The notes below the pieces were generated by a model that saw nothing but the letters and a program-made list of their open reading frames with translations, was not told the origin of the DNA and searched no databases. The position numbers and the translations under genes are program-made. Below, piece by piece: positions 29,715 to 39,207 of a DNA stretch of 64,000 nt (within the stretch, counting starts at the first letter, position 1; each line of letters starts with the position of its first letter). The stretch comes from Rhizomicrobium electricum (GTDB lineage: Bacteria; Pseudomonadota; Alphaproteobacteria; Micropepsales; Micropepsaceae), in assembly GCF_011762045.1 (NCBI RefSeq), contig NZ_JAASQS010000006.1, positions 248,001 to 312,000 on the forward strand. Direction: 5' to 3'.

Positions 29715-30278
29715 GTGACCAAGCCACGCCTTCTTGTCTTTGCGACCCTTGCCGGAGCGGCCTTGCTGCTGCTTGGGGTTCTATATTGGATGTCCGCCTC
29801 GACTGTCCACGCACCTCCGCCGTCGCTGGACCCGTTGAAATTTTCTGCGCAGCCCCGGCCGGCCCCGGCGGTAGCGTTCACCGGACCCGGCGGACGGGTG
29901 GTCAACCTCTCCCAGTTCAAGGGCAAGTACGTGCTTCTGAACCTGTGGGCGCCGTGGTGCGGCCCTTGCGTCAAGGAGCTGCCGGCCCTGGCGGCGCTGC
30001 AAAAATCGCTGCCGGCCGAGCATTTCATGGTGATTCCGGTCGACGTCGGCCGCGAAGGCCAGGCGGACGCCCAGAGCTTCCTGGCCGGCCATGGCGCCGG
30101 GATGCTGCAGACCTATGTCGATTCCAATGCCGCGCTGCTGCGGGCTTTCGGCGGCTACGGCCTGCCGATGACGGCGCTGATCGACCCCGAGGGCAATGAA
30201 GTTGCGCGCGCCGAAGGCGCTCCGGCCTGGGAAAAGCCGGAGTCGGTGGCCTACATGCGCAAGCTCGTCGGCGGCTGA
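29715..30278 (+). CDS. TlpA-family membrane-anchored thioredoxin
   Basis: 187 residues from GTG 29715. N-terminal anchor ([20 protein letters not shown]), then a TlpA/ResA thioredoxin domain with [20 protein letters not shown] (Cys-82/Cys-85) and cis-Pro [13 protein letters not shown]. It should reduce disulfides in the periplasm, for example apocytochrome c before heme attachment, which fits the cytochromes encoded at 34-39 kb. The GTG start keeps the membrane anchor; the next ATG would lose it. Little ribosome-binding sequence is visible. Confidence 0.85.
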   Translation: MTKPRLLVFATLAGAALLLLGVLYWMSASTVHAPPPSLDPLKFSAQPRPAPAVAFTGPGGRVVNLSQFKGKYVLLNLWAPWCGPCVKELPALAALQKSLPAEHFMVIPVDVGREGQADAQSFLAGHGAGMLQTYVDSNAALLRAFGGYGLPMTALIDPEGNEVARAEGAPAWEKPESVAYMRKLVGG

Positions 30279-30286
30279 GTAAGAAT

Positions 30287-31162
30287 CTATCGCGTCGGGA
30301 CCGGGTGGTCGCTGCGGTAGTCGTAGAAACCACGCCCCGTTTTGCGGCCGAGCCAGCCGGCTTCGACGTATTTCACCAGCAGCGGGCAGGGGCGGTATTT
30401 GGAATCCGCCAGACCCTCGTAGAGCACCTGCATCACGGCAAGGCAGGTATCGAGGCCGATGAAATCGGCGAGCTGCAGCGGGCCCATCGGATGATTGGCG
30501 CCGAGCCGCATCGCGGTGTCGATCGCCTCGACGTTGCCGACGCCTTCGTACAGCGTGTAGACGGCCTCGTTGATCATCGGCAACAGGATGCGGTTGACGA
30601 TGAAGGCCGGAAAATCTTCGGCATACGCGGCGGTCTTGCCGATCCGCTTCACCAGGTCGAGCGCGGCCTGATAGGTGGGGTCGTCGGTGGCGATGCCACG
30701 GATCACTTCCACCAGCTGCATCACCGGCACCGGGTTCATGAAATGCAGGCCGATGAAGTGTTCGGCGTGTCCGGTGGCGGCTGCCAGCCGCGTTACCGAG
30801 ATCGACGACGTGTTGGTGGCAATGATGGCGCCGGGCTTCAGGACCGTCCCCAGCTCCTGGTAGATCGCACGCTTCAGCGCCTCGTCTTCGAACACCGACT
30901 CGATCACCAGATCGCGGTCGCCGAGACCATCCAGTCCGACCACCGGCTTGATGCGCGCGATAGCCGCTTCGATGTCGGCGTCCTGGATCAGGCCCCGCGC
31001 CGCTTGGCGGGCCATGTTCTTGCGGATCAGCGCAATCGACTTGTCGAGAATCTCGGTGTTCAGGTCTTCCAGAACGACGTCATATCCGGCGATGGCCAGA
31101 ACATGGGCGATACCGCTACCCATTTGGCCGGCGCCGACGACTGCGATGCGTTCGATGCTCAT
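30287..31162 (-). CDS. 3-hydroxybutyryl-CoA dehydrogenase
   Basis: 291 residues from ATG 31162 (GAGGA upstream). N-terminal Rossmann fold IERIAVVGAGQMGSGIAHVL, then VFEDEALKRAIYQEL, ATNTSSISVTRLAAATGHAE and HFMNPVPVMQLVEVI with the catalytic His/Glu, and the C-terminal NRILLPMINEAVYTL and LGANHPMGPLQLADFIGLD. It interconverts acetoacetyl-CoA and 3-hydroxybutyryl-CoA. It follows etfBA by 47 bases, so the three genes likely serve acyl-CoA oxidation together. Confidence 0.93.
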   Translation of the reverse strand: MSIERIAVVGAGQMGSGIAHVLAIAGYDVVLEDLNTEILDKSIALIRKNMARQAARGLIQDADIEAAIARIKPVVGLDGLGDRDLVIESVFEDEALKRAIYQELGTVLKPGAIIATNTSSISVTRLAAATGHAEHFIGLHFMNPVPVMQLVEVIRGIATDDPTYQAALDLVKRIGKTAAYAEDFPAFIVNRILLPMINEAVYTLYEGVGNVEAIDTAMRLGANHPMGPLQLADFIGLDTCLAVMQVLYEGLADSKYRPCPLLVKYVEAGWLGRKTGRGFYDYRSDHPVPTR

Positions 31163-31209
31163 GGTGTCCTCATTGGCGTGGCACCGGTTACCCCAGCTCC
31201 GCGCGTCAT

Positions 31210-32157
31210 TCAATTGTAGCCGCGACGGGCCAGTTCTGCGTCGATTTCCGGCAGGACCTGAAACAGGTCCGCCACCAGCCCCAGGTCGGCAACCTGGAAG
31301 ATGGGCGCTTCGTCGTCCTTATTGATGGCGACGATCGTTTTGGCGTCCTTGATGCCGCAAAGGTGCTGCAGCGCGCCGGAGATTCCCAACGCGATGTAAA
31401 GCTCTGGCGCAACAACCTTTCCGGTCTGGCCGATCTGGCAGTCGTTGGCAGCGAAACCGGCGTCCACGGCCGCCCTGGAGGCGCCCACGGCGGCGTTCAG
31501 CCGACCGGCGATATGGGCCAGCAACTGGAAGTTGTCCGCCGTCCCCAGGCCGCGGCCGCCCGCGACGACCACCTTGGAACTGGTCAGTTCGGGACCGGCC
31601 GCCTGCGACAACGTCTCCCCGGCAAAGGCCGAAAGCCCCGGATCCGGTCCGGCGGGAAGGGAAAGGATCGGTGCTGGCGCGGGTGCGGCGCCAGCGGCGG
31701 CGAACGCCGTCGGGCGAACGGTGATCGCCAGCTTGCCGGCAGGCGCCTTGACGGTCGCCATGACGCTGCCGGCATAGACCGGCCGTTCGAACGTGTCGGG
31801 CGCCAGGACTTTGGTGATTTCCGAAATCTGCGGCACGTCGAGCAGCGCCGCGACCCGCGGCAGGACGGCCTTGCCGTGCGAGGTGGCGGGCGCCAGCACG
31901 GCGTCCCAGCGTTCGGCCAATGAGAGGATCAGCGCCGCGAACGGCTCGGCGAGCGGGTGGGCGTACAGCGGGTCGTCGCACAGCAGCACGGTGTCGACGC
32001 CGTCGAGCCCCGCAGCGGCATCCGCCACGGCTTGGCAGCCGTGCCCGGCGACCAGCACCTCGACCGGCTGGCCGAGGGCGCGGGCCGCGGTGATGGTTCT
32101 CGCCGTGGCGTCCGCGAGGATTCGGTTGTCGTGCTCGGCAACGACGAGGCTGGTCAT
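31210..32157 (-). CDS. etfA: Electron transfer flavoprotein subunit alpha
   Basis: 315 residues from ATG 32157, sharing one base with the etfB stop. FAD-binding C-terminal half: [60 protein letters not shown] and [19 protein letters not shown], the last the usual ETF-alpha signature. With EtfB it carries electrons from acyl-CoA dehydrogenases to the quinone pool. Confidence 0.95.
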   Translation of the reverse strand: MTSLVVAEHDNRILADATARTITAARALGQPVEVLVAGHGCQAVADAAAGLDGVDTVLLCDDPLYAHPLAEPFAALILSLAERWDAVLAPATSHGKAVLPRVAALLDVPQISEITKVLAPDTFERPVYAGSVMATVKAPAGKLAITVRPTAFAAAGAAPAPAPILSLPAGPDPGLSAFAGETLSQAAGPELTSSKVVVAGGRGLGTADNFQLLAHIAGRLNAAVGASRAAVDAGFAANDCQIGQTGKVVAPELYIALGISGALQHLCGIKDAKTIVAINKDDEAPIFQVADLGLVADLFQVLPEIDAELARRGYN

Positions 32158-32897
32158 TACAGGGCCCCCGCCGCATGCAGCCGGTCGAACAGCTCGCCGA
32201 CGCTTTTCACCTTGATACCGGCCGCGCGCGGGGCAGGTTCGGCCACATCCAGCACCGTCAGCCGCGGCGTGATATCGACGCCAAGCTCGGCCGCCGTCGT
32301 TTCGGCAATGGGCTTTTGCCGCGCTTTCATCTTGTTCGGCAGCGAGATGTAGCGCGGTTCGTTGAGGCGCAGATCGGTGGTGACCACCGCGGGCAGGCGC
32401 AACGTGAGGCTTTCGGTGCCGCGATCGGTTTCGCGCTCGATCCTCGCGCTGGTGCCGTCGATTTCGAGGCTGCGGGCGCGCGTGGCTTGCGCCCAGCCAT
32501 TGAGGGCCGCGAGCATCGGGCCGGTCTGGCCGCAATCGTCATCGATCGCTTGTTTGCCGGCGAGCACCAGTCCGGGCTTTTCGGTGTCGCACACGGCTTT
32601 CAGGAGTTTGGCAACCGCAAGCGGCTCGATCGCGCCGTCGCACGCCACCAGGATGCCGCGGTCGGCGCCCATCGCGAGGGCGGTGCGGAGCGTCTCGATG
32701 CAGTCGCGCGGGCCCACCGACACGACCACGACCTCGTCCGCCTTGCCCTTCTCCTTGAGCCGCACCGCTTCTTCGACGGCGATCTCGTCGAAGGGGTTCA
32801 TGCTCATCTTGATATTGGCAAGGTCGACGGCCGCAGCCTTGATCCGGACCCTGACGTTGTAATCGACCACCCGTTTGACGGGCACCATGACGTTCAT
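32157..32897 (-). CDS. etfB: Electron transfer flavoprotein subunit beta
   Basis: 246 residues from ATG 32897. It begins [20 protein letters not shown], with [17 protein letters not shown], the AMP-binding [12 protein letters not shown] and [20 protein letters not shown], and the C-terminal [20 protein letters not shown]. It forms a heterodimer with EtfA from the next gene (TAATG coupling). The 202 bp to the next divergent gene should hold the promoter. Confidence 0.95.
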   Translation of the reverse strand: MNVMVPVKRVVDYNVRVRIKAAAVDLANIKMSMNPFDEIAVEEAVRLKEKGKADEVVVVSVGPRDCIETLRTALAMGADRGILVACDGAIEPLAVAKLLKAVCDTEKPGLVLAGKQAIDDDCGQTGPMLAALNGWAQATRARSLEIDGTSARIERETDRGTESLTLRLPAVVTTDLRLNEPRYISLPNKMKARQKPIAETTAAELGVDITPRLTVLDVAEPAPRAAGIKVKSVGELFDRLHAAGAL

Positions 32898-33099
32898 ATG
32901 CAGTCCTGCACGGAAGCTCGGTTGCTTCCGGGGCCGCAAACGCTAGGCGGGGGTTCGGGTCCTGTCAACGAAGCGCGGGTGCAGCCGGAAACCACAGCGA
33001 AAACAGTGGCTTTCCAGGTGACGTGCGACGCCGTGCCGCACCACTCCGCGGAGCCAAGACGGTACGGCATGAGCCGCGAACCGGCGCACACTTACCCCT

Positions 33100-34350
33100 A
33101 TGGTCGCGCCATTCCGCTTCAGCCGCCGCTTCCTCTTGGCTTCGGCCGCCGCGCTCGCATGGACCCCGCGCAGTTTTGCCGAGGACGGCCCGCCGGGGAG
33201 CGCCGAATTCGATCTCTTGATGAAAGAAGGGCGGTATCTGCCGCTGCTGCGCTTCTATCAGAGCCAGGGCACCACCGCGGCGGCGTGGCTGACGGCGCAA
33301 CTGGCGGCGATGACCGGCGACGAGGCGGCGGCGTTTGCCGTTCCCGATAGCGCGCCGCGCGCCGTGCCGGATCTTGCCGACTGCCGTGCCGTCGATGCGC
33401 TCGAAACCATCGTCCAGGCGGCGCGCTCGCGGCAGATCGTGATTCTCAACGAGGCCCATCACGCTTCGCGCTGCCGCGCCTTCGCCGCCCAACTGGCAGC
33501 ACGGCTCCACGGCGAGGGCTTCACGGTGTTCGCGGGCGAAGCGTTCGACAATTCCGCGCATCCCTCGGCCGCCGCGACGGCGCTCAATGCCGGCGGGTCG
33601 GTGACGCCGCAACTCGGCTGGTATCTCGCCGATCCGGTCTATGCCGAGATGGTGCGGGCAATGCGGCGTCGGGGCACTCGCTTCGCCGCCTACGAAGCGC
33701 GCGCCGTGCAGCTTCAAGGCACCAGCGGCGACAGCGAGATCGAAGCGCGCGAAGACGCCGAAGCCAACAATTTCATCGCCGACGTTCTCGGTCCCCATCC
33801 CAAGGCGCGCGTGCTCGTTCTCTGCGGCTACGATCATGTGGTGAAAACGGCGACGGCCGACGGGCGGATGTGGTTCGCGGCGCGGCTCAAGGCCAAGACC
33901 GGCATCGATCCTTTGTGCGTCGCACAGAGCTGGGGCTTGCCGTCAATGGGCGGCGAGGAGCCGGCTTTGAAGGCGGTGCTCGATACCTTTGCGTTCACTG
34001 CACCGGCCATCCTGTTCGACAAGCACGACCGGCCGTTCAATCCGTCGTTGGCGAACACGGTCGATGTCGAAGTCATTCATCCGCGCCTTGCGGCGGTCGA
34101 CGGCCGTCCGGGCTGGCTGGCGACGGGACGCAAGCGGGCGCCTTTTGCCTTGTCGGCGCTGGTCGGTCCGCACGATTTGATTCAGGCGGTGCCGGCCGAA
34201 GAAGCGGCGGCGCCGAACGTGGTGCCCGCCGATCAGTATCCGCTGCTGCCCGGTGCGCGCGAGGCGGTGTTTTTCCTCCACGAAGGCCGTTACGAAGTCC
34301 GGCTCGAAACCGACGACGGCCGCCGTGTGCTCGGCGAACTGAAGGTCTGA
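33100..34350 (+). CDS. ChaN/TIKI-superfamily exported protein
   Basis: 416 residues with a signal sequence containing SRRFLLASAAALA, perhaps a Tat signal. The core has QIVILNEAHHASRCRAFAAQ, TVFAGEAFDN, TRFAAYEARAVQLQ and VLVLCGYDHVVKTA, the GE(x)HH...E...GxxH pattern of the ChaN/TraB superfamily. ChaN proteins bind heme; others are putative metalloproteases. There is no lipobox Cys. Periplasmic location is likely, exact role unknown. A REP-like repeat follows the stop. Confidence 0.65.
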   Translation: MVAPFRFSRRFLLASAAALAWTPRSFAEDGPPGSAEFDLLMKEGRYLPLLRFYQSQGTTAAAWLTAQLAAMTGDEAAAFAVPDSAPRAVPDLADCRAVDALETIVQAARSRQIVILNEAHHASRCRAFAAQLAARLHGEGFTVFAGEAFDNSAHPSAAATALNAGGSVTPQLGWYLADPVYAEMVRAMRRRGTRFAAYEARAVQLQGTSGDSEIEAREDAEANNFIADVLGPHPKARVLVLCGYDHVVKTATADGRMWFAARLKAKTGIDPLCVAQSWGLPSMGGEEPALKAVLDTFAFTAPAILFDKHDRPFNPSLANTVDVEVIHPRLAAVDGRPGWLATGRKRAPFALSALVGPHDLIQAVPAEEAAAPNVVPADQYPLLPGAREAVFFLHEGRYEVRLETDDGRRVLGELKV

Positions 34351-34362
34351 CTATTTTAGTAA

Positions 34363-34411
34363 GTGTCGCGCTTGCGAACGGAAAACCGCTTCCCACTTTT
34401 CCTGCAAGCGC
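34363..34411 (-). repeat. REP-like palindromic repeat, copy 1
   Basis: Read on the minus strand: outer stem GCGCTTGC (34404-34411) with GCAAGCGC (34368-34375), inner GGAAAA with TTTTCC. It matches the 50.4-kb copy closely. It fills the gap between the convergent ChaN-like and cytochrome c genes and touches the cytochrome stop codon. Confidence 0.7.
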
Positions 34412-34792
34412 TTATTTCTTGCTGTGCAGATAGGCGATGACGTCGTCGACGTCTTGCGGCTGCTTCAGTCCGGCGAACGCCATCCGCGTGCCCGGCACCA
34501 GTTTCTGCGGATTCGCCAGCCATAGTTTCAACTTTGCGTCGGTCCAGACAATCCCAGAATTTTTCAGTGCCGGAGAATAGTAGAAATTCGGCAGCGACGC
34601 CGCCTTGCGTCCGGCGACGCCGGACAGATTGGGACCGAGCCCGTTGCCGCCGCCCTTTTTGGCATTGTGGCATTGGGCACAGCGGCCGAACACCTGTTCG
34701 CCGTGTTTGGCGTTGCCCGCCGCCGCCGCATTGTGTGTGATGCCAATCAATGCGGCGAGCGCCGCAAACCCGTAACGAAGCATGAAGCGCAT
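34412..34792 (-). CDS. Soluble class I cytochrome c
   Basis: 126 residues, signal peptide to ~residue 24. Heme site CAQCH (Cys-38, Cys-41, His-42), GLGPNLSGVAGRKAASLPNF, ALKNSGIVWTDAKLKLWLAN and Met-104 in VPGTRMAFAG as the likely sixth ligand: a c2/class I cytochrome. It is a clear paralog of the cytochrome at 37162, which sits inside the ftsK-bounded island. The start is uncertain; ATG 34783 is possible. Confidence 0.88.
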   Translation of the reverse strand: MRFMLRYGFAALAALIGITHNAAAAGNAKHGEQVFGRCAQCHNAKKGGGNGLGPNLSGVAGRKAASLPNFYYSPALKNSGIVWTDAKLKLWLANPQKLVPGTRMAFAGLKQPQDVDDVIAYLHSKK

Positions 34793-34858
34793 CCCGGTTA
34801 GGAATGCGCTTCTAGCCGTCCGCCGCGGTTCAGGCCAGCCTGTCGCAGCGGTACTTTT

Positions 34859-36760
<1,902 letters not shown>

Positions 36761-37114
36761 TCACGGCTGATGCTTGGAGCCTGGCGGCTTGGCGACTTGA
36801 ATCGGCACGCTGGCGTAATAGGCCGAAATGTCGGCGATCTGCTGCTCGGTTAGCGGACGTGCCAATTCCGTCATCAGTGGGCTGACGCGACCCCCGTTTT
36901 TGAAGGCGGTGAGCTGCTGCACCAGATACACGTAGTGCTGGCCGGCTAGGTTGGGAATGCTGGTGTCGACGGACATCCCGTCACTGCCATGACACGCCGC
37001 GCAATTCGTTGCGAGATGTTGTCCAGCCCTAGGGTTCGGAGGCGCCGCAACACTTCCAACCATGGACGTCGCGAACGCCATGACGGCAAGGCCCGCCAGC
37101 TCGGTGTAACGCAT
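36761..37114 (-). CDS. Soluble cytochrome c (c553/c4-like single-heme)
   Basis: 117 residues from ATG 37114 with an AGGGGG site. Signal peptide to about residue 24. Heme site CAACH (Cys-38, Cys-41, His-42) followed by GSDGMSVDTSIPNLAGQHYV, the c553/c4 pattern, and VSPLMTELARPLTEQQIADI with Met-81 as likely axial ligand. Distinct from the other two soluble cytochromes. Probably a periplasmic electron carrier between the porin-cytochrome and the membrane. Confidence 0.88.
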   Translation of the reverse strand: MRYTELAGLAVMAFATSMVGSVAAPPNPRAGQHLATNCAACHGSDGMSVDTSIPNLAGQHYVYLVQQLTAFKNGGRVSPLMTELARPLTEQQIADISAYYASVPIQVAKPPGSKHQP

Positions 37115-37161
37115 GCTTGCCCCCTGAATTCGAAGACCTTCGAGAGCCTGTTGGTCGCGTC

Positions 37162-37557
37162 CTATTTCTTGGTGGCAAGATAGGCAACGACATCGTTGGC
37201 TTGGTCGGCGGTAGGTGCGTGGATCAAGACCATCTTGGCACCCGGAATTACCTTCTGCGGATTCTGGGCCCAGGCAGTCAGTTTGTCGTCGGTCCAGACG
37301 ATGCCGGAATTCTTGATCGCCGGTGAATACTTGAAGTTCGGAACCGTCGCAGCGGCGCGGCCCGAAACACCGAACAGATTGGGCCCGAGCGGCCCGTTGC
37401 CGGCGCCTTTGTCGATGGTGTGGCATGAGGCGCATGTTTTTTTGAAGACGTCCGCCCCTTTGGCGGCATCGCCGGCGGTTGCCGAGGCGGTCAACGCGAT
37501 GGCGGCGATACAGGCCCCGGTGCCCTTGAGCATTGAGATGGCTAGAGTGCGAGCCAT
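37162..37557 (-). CDS. Soluble class I cytochrome c
   Basis: 131 residues. Signal peptide ending near ATAGDAA, heme site CASCH (Cys-42, Cys-45, His-46), LGPNLFGVSGRAAATVPNFK, AIKNSGIVWTDDKLTAWAQN, and Met-109 in IPGAKMVL. It overlaps the upstream porin-cytochrome gene by 16 bases, so the two are cotranslated. More than half of its residues match the cytochrome at 34412 by eye, pointing to a duplication. Confidence 0.9.
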   Translation of the reverse strand: MARTLAISMLKGTGACIAAIALTASATAGDAAKGADVFKKTCASCHTIDKGAGNGPLGPNLFGVSGRAAATVPNFKYSPAIKNSGIVWTDDKLTAWAQNPQKVIPGAKMVLIHAPTADQANDVVAYLATKK

Positions 37558-38891
37558 GTGAAGATCCTCAACGTGTTGTTATCGGAGGCGTTGCGGCCGT
37601 TGCCGTCATAGTTCGAACCGGCGCCGTCAAACCGCATATAGGCCGTGTACTGTAACCCCACGCGCAGGCTCAGCCGGCCGCCCAACGGGGCATCGCCCTG
37701 GCCCCAGGGCGTGGCATCGATCTGGAACGTCACACCCGTGCTCCTGGGCGAAAGCGTCCGATTATCGGCATAGAGCAGTGCGTCGCTTGAGCCTTCGGTG
37801 TTGAAGAACTGGACCGAACCGCCGACCAGATTGTGCCAGTAATAGGATGCATCGAACCGTATGTCGTCGAGCGTGTTGTTTGATTTTTCAGCGCCGCCGA
37901 GCAGGGCGGTTGCGGTCAGGTCCTGCGCCTCATGCGTATAGCGCGCGTTAAGGGCATAGATGTTGTCGCCGTCGCCGATGTACTGGTAGGAGGCATCAAG
38001 TCCGAAGTCGGCATAGGAGTCGGTCTTGCCGGTGGTGGTGTCGCCGCCGGGGTCGATACTTGGGAAAAATCCGAATCCACCGATCGAGAAATTCTGATTG
38101 CCATAGTCCTTTTGGTAGGCGACGCGGAAATAGGGTGCCGCGCCCGAAATCGGTCCGGGGCCGGAGGTCGAGCCCATGGCGATCAGGAACCGGTTGGCAG
38201 GGGTCCAGTAGAGTCCCACTTCGGTATAGATGTGGTCGTTCCAATAGGCATATGCCGACGTGCCGAGAACGCTTTGGGCAAATCCGCCGTCGAACATCGT
38301 ACCCACCGCCGGGGCAGGCGCCAGCGCGCTCGAGGTGTAAGGGAAACCCCAAGCCGGAAGCGTGTTCCAGACATCCTGTACGCCGGGACTGTTGTTGAAG
38401 CTCAAGCCGACGAGCACGTCGTTTCCGAAAACGGTGACGTGGTCCGTCACGCGGATGTCGGCGTTGTCCCAGGAGAAGGTGCGGCCGACGCCGTCATAGG
38501 TGAGCTGCACAAACCCGCCGAAGTGATCCCCGATGCCGCCGGCGACGAACAGGCTGACCTGATCGAGCGAAAAGTTGTTGTTGGTGGAATAATGATCCGC
38601 GGGCGGAGTATCCTGCGCCTTGCTGGACGTGACGAACGACGACACAGCCATGGCCGACATCGGGAACGCCTTGGTGCCCGCGTCCATGGTGTAGCCTTCC
38701 AGCTTGAACTTGCGCCCGAAGGGCGTGAGCTGGGGACCAAACCCGCCGACGTGGCAGGCGCTGCAAGGCTGACCGGTCTTGGCCGTGAATGCCGGCACCG
38801 CCAGCGCCGGGGCAACGGCGAACATCGCGAGCGCGAAGATCGCAACGATCCAAGATGCCAAACGAAAGCGAGGCGAGAGGGCAGCGTTCAC
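37542..38891 (-). CDS. Cyc2-like fused cytochrome c-porin of the outer membrane
   Basis: 449 residues from GTG 38891, which has AAGGAG 7 bases upstream. Signal peptide to ~residue 31, then VPAFTAKTGQPCSACHVGGF with a single heme-binding CSACH (Cys-43, Cys-46, His-47), then GPQLTPFGRKFKLEGYTM. The remaining ~370 residues alternate Gly/aromatic strands typical of a beta barrel. This is the layout of Cyc2, the outer-membrane cytochrome that takes electrons from Fe(II) outside the cell; the pre-heme AxPAFxxxTG and post-heme LxxFGRxFK patterns agree. Relatives with other partners exist, so iron oxidation is a hypothesis. First gene of a four-gene operon. Confidence 0.75.
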   Translation of the reverse strand: MNAALSPRFRLASWIVAIFALAMFAVAPALAVPAFTAKTGQPCSACHVGGFGPQLTPFGRKFKLEGYTMDAGTKAFPMSAMAVSSFVTSSKAQDTPPADHYSTNNNFSLDQVSLFVAGGIGDHFGGFVQLTYDGVGRTFSWDNADIRVTDHVTVFGNDVLVGLSFNNSPGVQDVWNTLPAWGFPYTSSALAPAPAVGTMFDGGFAQSVLGTSAYAYWNDHIYTEVGLYWTPANRFLIAMGSTSGPGPISGAAPYFRVAYQKDYGNQNFSIGGFGFFPSIDPGGDTTTGKTDSYADFGLDASYQYIGDGDNIYALNARYTHEAQDLTATALLGGAEKSNNTLDDIRFDASYYWHNLVGGSVQFFNTEGSSDALLYADNRTLSPRSTGVTFQIDATPWGQGDAPLGGRLSLRVGLQYTAYMRFDGAGSNYDGNGRNASDNNTLRIFTWLAL

Positions 38892-39124
38892 AAGGAATCT
38901 CCTTCACGCTGATCACGACTCTGTGACTTGTAACTAGTATAATCATAAATAGCCATCCAGGCGAACCGGGCGGCTAGAGCTTTGTTTTATGGACCCGCGA
39001 TAACCAAGCCGTTGCACGCGAGCAATGGTTTCGCCATCTGGGGCGCTGGTTTGGTTTTTGATGGCTTCATGCGCGGGCACAAAATCCCGCTCATGCTGCA
39101 CCAAGGGATAACGATAAGAACGGC
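38892..39124 (-). promoter_or_regulatory. Leader region of the cytochrome operon
   Basis: This gap should contain the promoter. On the minus strand a TATACT hexamer at about 38937-38942 is a fair -10 box, but the spaced -35 (near TTCGCC) is poor. An open frame of 80 codons spans 38943-39185 without a ribosome-binding site or recognisable motif and I do not call it. Nothing else was seen. Confidence 0.3.
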
Positions 39125-39166
39125 TTAGCGTTCTTCGTGATCCGGCAGCAGCACTTCGCGCACGCC
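39125..39166 (-). pseudogene. Diverged second copy of the ftsK C-terminal tail
   Basis: On the minus strand it encodes [14 protein letters not shown] and a TAA stop, against [14 protein letters not shown] and stop in ftsK, 42 bases past the real ftsK stop. The DNA match is partial (the TGATCCGGCAGCAG core is exact), unlike the near-identical relic at 36.1 kb. It looks like the end of a different ftsK allele left after the present end was swapped in. Confidence 0.75.
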
Positions 39167-39207
39167 CCCCGCGCGTTGCGCGCAATCCGATAAATGGGCG
39201 TGCGGCG

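Noticed and set aside
38943..39185. 80-codon open frame next to ftsK
   Set aside because: No ribosome-binding site, no recognised domain, and it overlaps the ftsK-tail relic.
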